Shown here one piece after another: positions 55,451-64,000 of a stretch of DNA of 64,000 nt. The DNA comes from Odobenus rosmarus divergens (Eukaryota > Chordata > Mammalia > Carnivora > Odobenidae), in the NCBI RefSeq assembly GCF_000321225.1, contig NW_004451402.1, forward strand, positions 331,721-395,720. The letters run 5' to 3'. A program made the translations under genes and the position numbers. The number at the start of each line of letters is the position of its first letter. Position 1 is the first letter of the stretch. The notes under the pieces were generated by a model. It worked only from the letters and a program-made list of their open reading frames with translations. It was not told the DNA's origin and ran no database searches.

Positions 55451-56080
55451 TTTAAAATTTTTTTATTGTTATGTTAATCACCATACATTACATCATTAGT
55501 TTTTGATGTAGTGTTCCATGATTCATTGTTTGTGCATAACACCCAGTGCTCCATGCAGAAGGTGCCCTCTTTAAGGTTGGTTAACCCATCCTCCCACCCC
55601 CCCTTCCCTCTAAAACCCTCAGTTTGTTTTTCAGAGTCCATCGTCTCTTATGGTTCGTCTCCCCCTCCGATTTCCTCCCTTCATTCTTCCCCTCCTACTA
55701 TCTTCTTCTTTTTTTTTTTTCTTAACATATATTGCATTATTTGTTTCAGAGGTACAGGTCTGTGATTCAACAGTCTTGCACAATTCACAGCGTTCACCAT
55801 AGCACATACCCTCCCCAATGTCTATCACCCAGCCACCCCATCCCTCCCACTCCCCCCAACTCCAGCAACCCTCAGTTTGTTTCCTGAGATTAAGAATTCC
55901 TCATATCAGTGGGGTACATGTCTTTCTCTGATTGACTTATTTCGCTCAGCATAACACCCTCCAGTTCCATCCACGTCGTTGCAAATGGCAAGATTTCATT
56001 CCTTTTGATGGCTGAGTAATATGCCATTGTATATATATACCACATCCTCTTTATCCATTCATCTGTCAATGGACATCTTG
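55451..56080 (-). mobile_element. Carnivore L1, 5'-truncated, with internal deletions
   Basis: Reverse complement of the L1 3' UTR and the last codons of ORF2, similar to 52870-54082 but shorter. Relative to that copy it lacks about a dozen bases near 55576 (the ACCCATCACCAGG part) and another short piece near 55914. The 17-bp duplication TATACAGCATTTTCTTT (55434-55450) and TATATAGCATTTTCTTT (56081-56097) has one mismatch. A 104-codon minus frame (56204-55890) joins host flank to L1 ORF2 residues; it is a by-product. Confidence 0.96.
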
Positions 56081-56097
56081 TATATAGCATTTTCTTT

Positions 56098-57468
56098 CTC
56101 CTGAACCACGGGCTCTGAGACTCTATACCACTCGCAGTCTGCTCTTCAACGTATAAAGCATTAAATGTCAGATTCATGCCACCCCCCAAATGGAAAACCC
56201 ACAAGCTTCTTTTTTACCTATAACTGTCACCCTGTAGGACTCTAGTAAAAGTTATTCCATTTATAAGTGAGGAAGCGTATTGGCAATGTGGATGTCCTTT
56301 GTAGGAAGAAGCTGTCTCAGACCGTCTCAGGCTGAGGGAGGGACATCTGTTAGGAATGAAGCACCTCCAACTTGTCCTTGTTGCAGAATTGATTCCATTC
56401 CTTGCTCTCTTCTCTAGAATGTCAGATCCTCGAGGGCACAGTCTGGCTTGCTTGTGGTTTCGTTCTCAGTGCACAGGGTGTAGGGGGATGCTAGGTTGTG
56501 TTGGCAGTGTCTTCCAGTAGCACTCAGCTCAAACCACATTGGACAGGGTCTCCAGAGGCCCCCCGGTTAGAGATGTTAGAACAGACTTCCTCTCCATAGT
56601 CCTACTGGGGCACAAGGCTCAGGTCCCTCTAGAATTTTCCTTCTGTTCTGGGTAGTCCAGTGAGATTGGCGAGGTCACAGGTCACTGACACCAAGAGGCT
56701 CTTGATGTTCTTGGGAAAATGCTTTTAGTCATTGGTGCTGCCTCAGGTGCACTATTTCTCAAATACTTATGGTATCTTAAAATGGGGTCCTTCACCCCGA
56801 GTGGTGAGAGGTTCCCTGTCTTTCGGTGGAATGTGCCGTCGAATAGCACAGGAACGGGATGCCAAGCTGTGCATAGCAGGCCTTTGTACTTACCTCTGTC
56901 TGCTTTCTTCCTCCCGCTCCTTAGAGCAATCACAGTACCCTCAAGAACGATTTTCCTAAGGCACTTATGACTGAAGATTTTATAATCAGAAGGTCCTGCC
57001 AACGTTCTTGAGGGTAAATGAGACGGTGTGCTTCTCTTCGTGCAATAGATGTGTTTCTGGAAATGTGTAGGTAAAACTTGAAAACTGTGTATCATCTCCC
57101 CAGTAACTGGTCATTTCTGAACTCCCTGTAGACCCCCCATTGTCTGTGAAAGGGATGTGAGAGAAGCCCGCCATAGAAGGAGTCTTGTAAGGGAAGGATG
57201 CCAAGGCTATGCCCTCAGCTGCGCAGTGCCCCTGGCGGGCAACCATTCAGATGAGGGAGTGCAGAGCTGCTGCACTGGGCCTGTCCTCTGGCTCATCCCC
57301 ACCAGTGGGGAGTCTTTGGGTATTCCTGTCTTGTGGGGCCCATAGAATTTGCTCAGACCAGCCCCAGGGGAAAGGTTGCAGAGGCCACGGAGGGAAGGGC
57401 CTCCAAGGAGCGGAGACAACGAAGAACAAGGAGAGGGGCCATACTTCGTGCACCCCAAACATCCTGGC
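56098..57468. other. Unassigned sequence
   Basis: No recognised repeat. The frames at 56682-57246 have no known domains. A near-CTCF core with one missing G lies at 57227-57244 (minus). Confidence 0.4.
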
Positions 57469-57483
57469 CTGCCCCCTGGCGGT
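57469..57483 (-). promoter_or_regulatory. Candidate CTCF binding site, full core match
   Basis: On the minus strand the 15 bases ACCGCCAGGGGGCAG fit the CTCF core NCCRCNAGGNGGCRS at every fixed position. It lies in a GC-rich, apparently repeat-free stretch. CTCF is the zinc-finger insulator and loop-anchor protein; occupancy cannot be seen from sequence. Confidence 0.6.
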
Positions 57484-58879
57484 GTCCCTCCCAACATGCA
57501 CCCTCTCTGCATGCTGGGTGCTTGGTCCCAGAGGCCCGCAGCTCCAGTTGCCGGACAAGAGTGGTGGAGTGCCCGTGCCTCATGCTCTGCCTCTGAATGA
57601 CACAGCCTGAGACCAGACCGCAGGAGCCGGGAAGGGGGTGGAGAAGGCGGTTCTGCCAGCACTCATGCTAGCACAAGCCATGGATCATAGTATGCGGGTC
57701 GGCAATGCCACTGAGGCTCCGGGATCCTCAGCAGTGTAACCTTGAATCCATCTACAAGCCTCTGAAATTCTCTGGCAGGCCACCCTGCTAAATGGTGGGC
57801 TGAGACTCATGGACCCCTTATCCCTCCTGACAGAGAGTCGGGGGCTTGGGAAGGCAGTTACCAGCCTCAGCCTCCTAGGGGACAGTCATGCCCTGCGGTG
57901 ACATGTCCCTCTGCTCCTGACTGAGCACCCAGCAGGGATGCAGGCTGGTGGAAAACCCGACCATTCAGCATTTTCGGGAATGCTCACAAATAAACAGGAA
58001 TTGGCCACAGGCAACTTCTGATGGTTTTCTGTGTTGTCTGGGTCCCTCATGGGCCAGTTCCTCTAACTCAGGGAACTCCTTTCTTCCTTTCAGGGTTTTG
58101 GGCACTGCAGCAGGTTGTAGGTGCTGTTCCTGGAAGATGCGGACAGGAGTTGGGGGTCAGGGACCTGTCCCCAGGAGAATCGCATGGACCTGCATTAACT
58201 CAGGCAACACTGGCTCTATTCCCGGAAGTGATGGCAGCTTCATGGTCCCTTGGGTCCAGGTTGGAGGGGCCTCAAGTGTTTCTCCAGCCCAGCTTCTAGC
58301 ATGGCTGTGACCAAGATTCATGCATCCTCTTCATGAAGGGGGTTCTAGGTTTGAACGGGACGGCAGTGGCCCCACAGAGCAAGGGAAAAACCTATATCGA
58401 ATAACCTCCAGGAGTGATTAGTGCTGTGAGGAGGTCCTGTCACTAAGAGTGACTCCGGGTGTGGGTGGAGGGGCAAGGGAGCAAGCGGGTGGGCACACTC
58501 GCTGGGCTGGCCAGGGGTCCCTCACTGAGGAGGTGACGTTGGTGCAGAGCCCTGAATGCTGAGTGTTGTCTGCAGCCTCTGGCGGGTTTGGAGGCCTGAT
58601 GGGCCCTCAGTGTTGGAAGGCTGGCAGGTGGCAGGAGCCCACTGTGGCTGGCAAGAAGCCTTCCTGAGGTGCTGGGATCCAGGCAGGGCCCCAAGGACTA
58701 GAGTCCACACTGCTGGGTGGGAGCGAGGCCAGGCGGAAGAGCAAGGGAGGGGCAGAGGGTGGATTGTGTCCTGTGGACAACACTAGCGCTGGCCAGGGGC
58801 GGTCGGGAGGAAGCTGAGGGGGGTGCCTCACACACAGGTACTGACCACACCCTCCGCCTTTGGTCCCAAGTCTCTTAGG
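57484..58879. other. GC-rich unassigned sequence
   Basis: Overlapping frames on both strands (57207-58310, up to 151 codons) are typical of GC-rich non-coding DNA. 58440-58790 shares words with the unnamed old repeat family. No gene recognised. Confidence 0.4.
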
Positions 58880-59060
58880 AGGCTGTACCATGTAGAAGAA
58901 AGGGTCAGATTTGAACCTGGATTTGAACCCCCTGAACGGCTTGGATGAGTAATTTCTCTTCCTGATCCGTTTGTGAAGTCCACATGAAAGGAATGGTAGC
59001 CACATCATAGCACCCCATCTAAGCACCAACTCGAGGGGAGAGGGCACAGATGACAGTATG
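58880..59060 (+). repeat. Probable MIR SINE
   Basis: 'agggtcagatttgaacctgg' and 'gatgagtaatttctcttcct' then 'gatccgtttgtgaagtccac' follow the MIR order. The 179-codon minus frame across this region (59146-58607) is therefore not likely to be coding. Confidence 0.5.
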
Positions 59061-59624
59061 TTGTCAACAGCAGAGCCCCGGGGCAAAACTGAATTATCAA
59101 TTCCTCTCATGAACATGGAAGACAAGAATCTCTGGAGGAAATGCACCCTAAATGAGTTCAGTTACTTTCTGCATGTGTGGACAAGGTCAAGGAAATGCCT
59201 TCAGATCCATTCTTACCCCCAGAAGGGCTGAACTATTTCCTCTCTATTCTGTGAAGGACTCCTCCCCGGGCGGGGCACAGAGGGCCAGGCTGGGGTGCGG
59301 GACTGAGGAGCCACGCTGCAGGAGCCTCTGCTCCCTGCTCCCTGTGAGGAGGATGCATTCCTGCTGTGGCCTCTTTGTGAGGGTCCCCAGCACCCCCCGC
59401 TACACCCTGCTGAGCTTTGCGATGGTGTGAGAGGCTCCCTATGGTTTGCTCTCAAAGGGGGTTTTTCCGAACACACGTATTATCTGTCACGCTTTCTCTG
59501 GTTGGAAGTGAGCTCTCTCAGTGGGGAGTGGCTCAGAGATCCCAGTCTGCCCACACCCCTGAAGGAGAGGCCCTGTCCTGATGTCTCCTGTCCTGGGTGC
59601 CTGGCTGGTCCCAGGCCTGAGTCT
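59061..59624. other. Unassigned GC-rich sequence
   Basis: No recognised repeat or gene. Frames at 59152-59476 on both strands have no known domain. Confidence 0.4.
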
Positions 59625-60008
59625 GTTGTGGGCTGACTTGTGTCCTCACTCCTCCTCCCATGCAGGTGTCGAAGCATTGACCCCCAACACCTCAGGGTGG
59701 GACTATATTTGAACAGGGTCTTTAAACAGGTCATGAAGTAAAAATGAGGTCATTAGGGTGAGCCTGAATCCGATACAACTGGTGCCCTTATAAGAGGAAA
59801 TTTGGACACACACACATGTAGAGGAAGACTCTGTGAAACAGGGAGGAGCCGGGCATCTACAGGGCCAAGGTGAGAGGCCTCAGAAGGAACCAAACTTGGA
59901 AACCTGCCTTTTGATCCTGGACTTCCAGCCCCCAGAACTATGAGAAATGCATTTCTGCGGTTTAAGCCACTTAGTCTGTGGCTCTGTGAGGGTGGCCCTG
60001 GCACCCTC
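59625..60008 (+). mobile_element. ERVL-MaLR-type LTR, diverged
   Basis: 'actggtgcccttataagagg' carries the TATA-like TATAAG at 59789-59794. 'gaggcctcagaaggaaccaa' and 'cctggacttccagcccccag' follow, and the poly(A) signal is decayed to AATGCA (59944-59949). 'gcggtttaagccacttagtc' ends it. Same broad family as 36190-36562. Confidence 0.7.
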
Positions 60009-60164
60009 AGGTACTGTCCTCTCCAGTGGCTTGCCGTTCATGCTGTGAAGCTGTAGTGTCAAGGGGCAGACAACCATGGCGTGAGTCCTGGTGGAAACTG
60101 TCAGGGCATACTAGCTGCTGTGCTGGCTACATCTCTGCTGCATTTCCCAGTAGAGAAAGAGCCT

Positions 60165-60512
60165 GTGGGGGCCAAACAGTGTCCCCCCAGAATATATGTC
60201 CACATTTTAATCTGGAACCTGGGAATGTGACTTGTTTGGGAACAGGGTCTTTGCAGATGTGAGTAAGTTAAGGCTCTTGGGTAAAGATGATCATGGATTT
60301 AGTGATGTGGCTGCAAGTCCAGCTTCTCAAGGAACACCAAGGATTTGGGGAAGCCACCATGAGCAGGGAACAGAGAACTCTCAGAGCCCCCAGAAGAAGC
60401 CAACCCTGCCGACACCTTGATTTTGGACTTCCAGCCTGTAGGACTTTGAGAGAATACATTTCTGTCATTTTAAGCCATGTAGTTTGTGCCAATTTGTTGT
60501 GGCAGCCCTAGG
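60165..60512 (+). mobile_element. Second ERVL-MaLR-type LTR, diverged
   Basis: 'gtccccccagaatatatgtc', 'cccagaagaagccaaccctg', 'cttgattttggacttccagc' and 'cattttaagccatgtagttt' give the same landmark order as the LTR at 59625-60008. The AATAAA is decayed to AATACA (60454-60459). The two copies, in the same orientation and about 160 bases apart, differ too much to be a 5'/3' pair of one provirus. Confidence 0.7.
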
Positions 60513-60589
60513 AAACTCCTCCATTCTCCCATTTTTTCCATATTCTTTTTGTGGAGGCCAGCTGCTCTGGCCTGGGGGCTGTGCTGTGA

Positions 60590-60760
60590 GTGTCAGGTTC
60601 CCACCAGCTCTAAGACCTTGAGCATGTTGGCCTCTCTTAATTCCATTTTCTTCCTCTGAAAACTGGGAATGAATGATACACCTACCTCATGGGTTGTCAC
60701 GAAATTTTGAGAGCACGTGGTTAGTACTGAAGAATGGTGGTTGTTAGTATTGGTGTATGA
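60590..60760 (+). repeat. MIR SINE
   Basis: 'tcttaattccattttcttcc' and 'tctgaaaactgggaatgaat' followed by 'acctacctcatgggttgtca' match the MIR core. Confidence 0.7.
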
Positions 60761-61924
60761 TGAGGCTGTTGGCATGGAGTTATTTCTACTCTGTCTGCAG
60801 CAACAGAGTAGAAAAAGGAATGGAAATGGAAAAAGGAATCCATTGGCTCATTTGGTTGCCCTGGAGTTTTATAACCATAGACATAGGTTGACATAGAGGC
60901 AAGGTGACCATTCTCCATAAGCTTCAACTTCTTCAGTTGCAAGATGGGGGTAATTTACCCTCATGGAATGGTTGTGAAAGGAGCTTCTATGTGTGACAAG
61001 GACAAAAAATTAGAAGAAAATGATACTTGTCCCAAGCAACGATGTGTAGCTCTCTCCCCTCTTCTTTTCTGTTCCTGGTTTGCAGGGGGTCAGGTAGAGT
61101 GAAAAAGATTTGCCGACTTCATTGGCATCATGCCCAGACACCAGTAATAGGTGAACAAGTGAGTGTGGGGCCAAGGCCAGGCCCGACCTGGGCAGTCCAG
61201 GGAAAATCTCACTGCAGGGGGCACCCCTTCAAGTTAGCAAGCATGTTAGGAGCAGCTTTGAAGGGCAATGAAGTCTCTGGGAGGCAGTTTGAGGGGAGTG
61301 GCACCTGTTTATGGTCTGTTTATGGTCTGCAGGGATGTTTGGGGGCTGTTGCATGCACAGGGGCCCCAGGGCTTCCTGGTGCCTCTGAGGGACAGAGTAC
61401 TGCTTTCCTCCCCTGCACAGTTGTCCATCGGTCAGTGTGAAGGCTCGTAAAATGCCCTGACTTCTCACCTTCAAGGTAGCTCTGAGCCACTTCCCACATC
61501 TGCTCTTGTTCTCAAGGCATTTCATGAAATATAAAAGTCTGGTCACCTGATGAGGAATCCACTTGGCAGGTAGGGTGGTGCTCTCCAAATACAACATAGC
61601 TATAAGCATTCAGGAAAGTTCTCCAGACAAGTGAGAGAAAACAATTCCCTAAAAGAAAGTTGGGGTTTCATCACATTGTTGAAATATAACTCACTTTTTC
61701 TGATACATTTCTATTATTTTTCTTTCACTCTGACCTCTTTTCTACCTGTATTATATTGCCTTGTTATAAGCTGCATCAAATCCTGGGAAGAGTGGCAGAG
61801 TGTAAATAAGAAAGTAAATACTCTTCCTCTTCATGTAGGAACACAAAATGTTGTATAACCAGGAGCTGTTATGGGATCAACTCAGTAGAATAGCAACACA
61901 ACATTGGCTGCCTAGGGAGAAGGC
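60761..61924. other. Unassigned sequence
   Basis: A CTCF-like core with 12 of 14 positions lies at 61211-61224 (plus). The frames at 61027-61609 have no known domain. Confidence 0.4.
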
Positions 61925-62340
61925 AGTATGGTATGATAGGAGGACCACAGGCTTTGAGGTCTGAAGTTTCTTATTTGAACCCTAACTTTTTTAATTATAG
62001 AGATTGCTTGTCAGGGGTTGGCAAACTGTCTTTGTAAAGTGCCAGAAAGTAAATACTTCCTGCTATGTAGGCCATGCATTCTCTGTCCAGACTACTCAAC
62101 ACTGCCATTACGGTACAAAAGCAGCCAAAGACAATATGTAAATAAACGGGTGTGTCTATGTCAATAAAACTTCATTTACAAAACCAGGCAGGGGGCCAAG
62201 GCCCGCAAGTTGTAATTTGCCAACATCTGTTGAAGAGCTTTAGTTTCCTCACCAGATGGATAGGGCACGTTTATAAGACCTTGTCTTACAGCATTCTCAT
62301 TAGGATCAATTGAGCTAATGTATATGGAAACCTGGTACAT
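61925..62340 (+). repeat. MIR SINE split by a hAT element
   Basis: The left part ('ggcagtatggtatgatagga', 'gaccacaggctttgaggtct') and the right part from 62230 ('gagctttagtttcctcacca', 'gcattctcattaggatcaat') join to one MIR if 62012-62229 is removed. Confidence 0.75.
62012..62229 (+). mobile_element. hAT-Charlie-type element nested in MIR
   Basis: 'caggggttggcaaactgtct' at the left and the reverse complement of CAGATGTTGGCAAA at the right are terminal inverted repeats. 'aagtgccagaaagtaaatac', 'ctatgtaggccatgcattct' and 'gtcaataaaacttcatttac' lie inside. The 8-bp flanks (TTGCTTGT and TTGAAGAG) have drifted. Confidence 0.85.
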
Positions 62341-63144
62341 TCCCAAATACTATGACGTTGTTAGTTTTTATTTATCTATGCCCCTGACCCTTATATTTTA
62401 GCTTTTGCATTAAAATTTGATATAATGAACAGGAACTGCCCATGGTAATTCTTGGTAGCCAGTGGGTACCGATGGGTTACTTGGCCAGTGGGTGGCGTGT
62501 TACCCACGGAGTGATGGATCTTTAGGGGGCAGGCAAAGATTATGTCACCCATGACTCAAAGCCAGCAGCTTGATAGGCCAAGAGAGACACTTTGTTTGGG
62601 GCAGCTTGGGAAGAGTGGCTGTGTAGGTGAAGAAACTCTGAGCACTGCTGCATTGTGTACCAGCTGGCCCAGCCCAGGGGCAGCCAGCTTGCCCTGGAGC
62701 AGAGCCGTGTGGCTCTGAAGGCCAGCAGTGGGCCAGAGGTCTCAGCATCTTTTCTGTGGGTAGGTGTGGCCGTGTCCTCTGGGCATCTGCTCAGTCTGCT
62801 GCACTGGTAGGAGCCCACAGCCTGCCTTCCCTGGGGAGGTCACTCTTGCTTATTCACAAACTCGGTGGGGTTAGGCAGAGGTTTTCAGGGTCGGGCCTGA
62901 GATGCAGAGATCCTCAGAACTCTTTGATGTTGCAAGGGCCAAAGTGGATGAAGGGGGTGCCACTGCGTGCCTGGAGTTCTGGGTGCTGAGTCCAGCTTTG
63001 GTGTGACAGATTCCTGTGGTCTCAGACAACTCAGTGTCTCTCTGGGCTGAGCTCCCCACCCTTGTGATAAAAACGTTTTAACCAGACCAGCAGTCAAACA
63101 CGGGTGGTCCACTCTGGCCTGGAGTCAGCTTTATTTGGTTTGCA
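62341..63144. other. Unassigned sequence
   Basis: GC-rich from 62.5 kb. No recognised features; overlapping short frames only. Confidence 0.4.
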
Positions 63145-63350
63145 CAGGATTTAGTATTTTTTAATTTTCATTTTTTTATCATGTTAAGAATGCATAACAT
63201 TTATCATTTCGATTACATTTCAATGTGTAATTTAGTGGCATTAAATTCATTCATGTTGTTATGCGACCATTATCACCATCCATTTCTTGAACATCTTCAT
63301 CATCTCAAACAGAAGCTCTCTCCCCTTTAAACACTAATCCCCATTCATTC
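63145..63350 (-). mobile_element. L1M LINE 3' UTR fragment, antisense
   Basis: 'tttagtggcattaaattcat' and 'atgcgaccattatcaccatc' followed by 'catttcttgaacatcttcat' and 'catctcaaacagaagctctc' are the reverse complement of an L1M 3' UTR. Confidence 0.8.
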
Positions 63351-63874
63351 GGGTCTCCAAGGCACCACACCCCTCATGGGTCTTCATGAAGGGTTCCTAG
63401 GCCATGTCTGGCTCCTGTGGACAGTTCAAGTGATCAGATGGCTCTGTCCTAGCTCAACCTCCCAGGGCCACATACAGTATGTATCCATGCTGTGCACGGT
63501 CAGTGCCCTGCTCACTGTGTATCAGCATGGGTTTCCCGATAGTCTGAGTGTGCTGCAGGCATATAAGACAAAGTTCTTGGCTTTAGAACAGAACCTGCTG
63601 AAGTATTCAGGGGTAAAGGGATGTTATGTCTGCAACCCAGACTCAACCAGTGTAGGAAAATAGTAACAGACAAAGAAGGGGAGAGAGAATGATAAAGCAA
63701 GTGTGGTCAAATATATGGCATTTGGGAAATCTGAATGAAGGGGTGTCCAGGAAACCTTTGAACTGGTTTTGCAATTTGTCTTATAAGACTGAATTACTTC
63801 AAAGTAAAAAGTTAAAAAATAAACATATGGATGCTGTCCATAGGAAAGCCTACCATGAACAGTTTTTTTTTTTT
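63351..63874. other. Unassigned sequence before the L1
   Basis: No gene recognised. A poly-T run (63863-63874) ends at the probable L1 target. Confidence 0.4.
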
Positions 63875-63893
63875 AAATAAAAGAATATATGCT

Positions 63894-64000
63894 GGGGAGC
63901 AAGATGGCGGAAGAGTAGGAGACCTGGATTTCGTCTGGTCTCAGGAATTCAGCTGAATAGGGATCAAACCATTCTGAACACCTACGAACTCAACAGGAGA
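63894..64000 (+). mobile_element. 5' end of a carnivore L1, possibly full-length, runs off window
   Basis: 'ggggagcaagatggcggaag' opens the carnivore L1 5' UTR, with a YY1-type site CAAGATGGCGG at 63900-63910. It is followed by 'gatttcgtctggtctcagga' and 'ccattctgaacacctacgaa'. Because most L1 copies are 5'-truncated, the presence of the true 5' end suggests a full-length insertion of several kilobases beyond 64000. The upstream AAATAAAAGAATATATGCT (63875-63893) after T12 is the likely left target-site duplication. Confidence 0.85.

Noticed and set aside
57227..57244. Second CTCF site next to the full match
   Set aside because: A G is missing from the core run; kept only as a note to the main motif.
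58607..59146. A 179-codon minus frame as a gene
   Set aside because: It crosses a probable MIR and shares words with an old repeat family; no known domain.
59625..60512. A provirus bounded by two LTRs
   Set aside because: The LTR-like copies are only about 160 bp apart and differ too much to be an original pair.

Overview
This window reads as non-coding nuclear DNA from a carnivoran mammal. Nine copies of the tRNA-derived CAN SINE (head motif GCGCCTGGGTGGCTCAG, AATAAA-rich tail) are present. There are also several L1 copies whose 3' UTR carries the carnivore-type phrases 'AACAATGAATCATGG' and 'CTAATGATG', and an L1 5' end that opens with the YY1-type motif CAAGATGGCGG. The dog-specific SINEC_Cf head was not seen, so a caniform outside Canidae (bear, mustelid, seal or relative) is the best guess; this is inference from repeat subfamilies only. 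I found no convincing protein-coding exon, tRNA, rRNA, snRNA or CRISPR array. The longest open frame is about 204 codons and matches no family I recognise.

Layout. 1-13 kb holds old repeat fragments, an L1M 3' end (2465-2988), and a Tigger-type DNA transposon (8535-9491) split by a younger L1 that seems to carry a 3' transduction. 13.3-15.8 kb is an antisense L1M interrupted by a SINE and by a probable solo LTR. 17-26 kb has MIRs, two SINEs, a second Tigger copy and a small CpG-island-like patch (20765-21060). 25.7-29 kb is a mosaic of an old repeat family with an L1M and an L2. 33.6-40.2 kb is GC-richer. It holds a hAT element, a SINE, a MaLR-type LTR, a 70-bp inverted pair, short direct repeats and a diverged minisatellite. 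41-46.2 kb is L1M sequence hit repeatedly by SINEs, plus a tiny L1 insertion of about 94 bp. 46.2-50 kb is GC-rich with no recognised gene. 50-56 kb has an L1M end, a Tigger-like element, a MER5-like hAT and two young minus-strand L1s. 56-64 kb is GC-rich with two MaLR-like LTRs, MIRs, a MIR split by a hAT element, a perfect CTCF-type core motif, and the 5' start of a possibly full-length L1 running off the right edge.

No operon or pathway logic applies. The biology visible here is transposition history (nesting, target-site duplications, transduction) plus a few candidate regulatory sites. I did not find a clearly new biological system. The best leads are the L1 3' transduction, the possibly full-length L1 at the edge, an unnamed LTR, the inverted pair with its signal-peptide-like frame, and the strong G-quadruplex and CTCF motifs. 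Repeat family names are from memory of consensus features; boundaries without target-site duplications are approximate.
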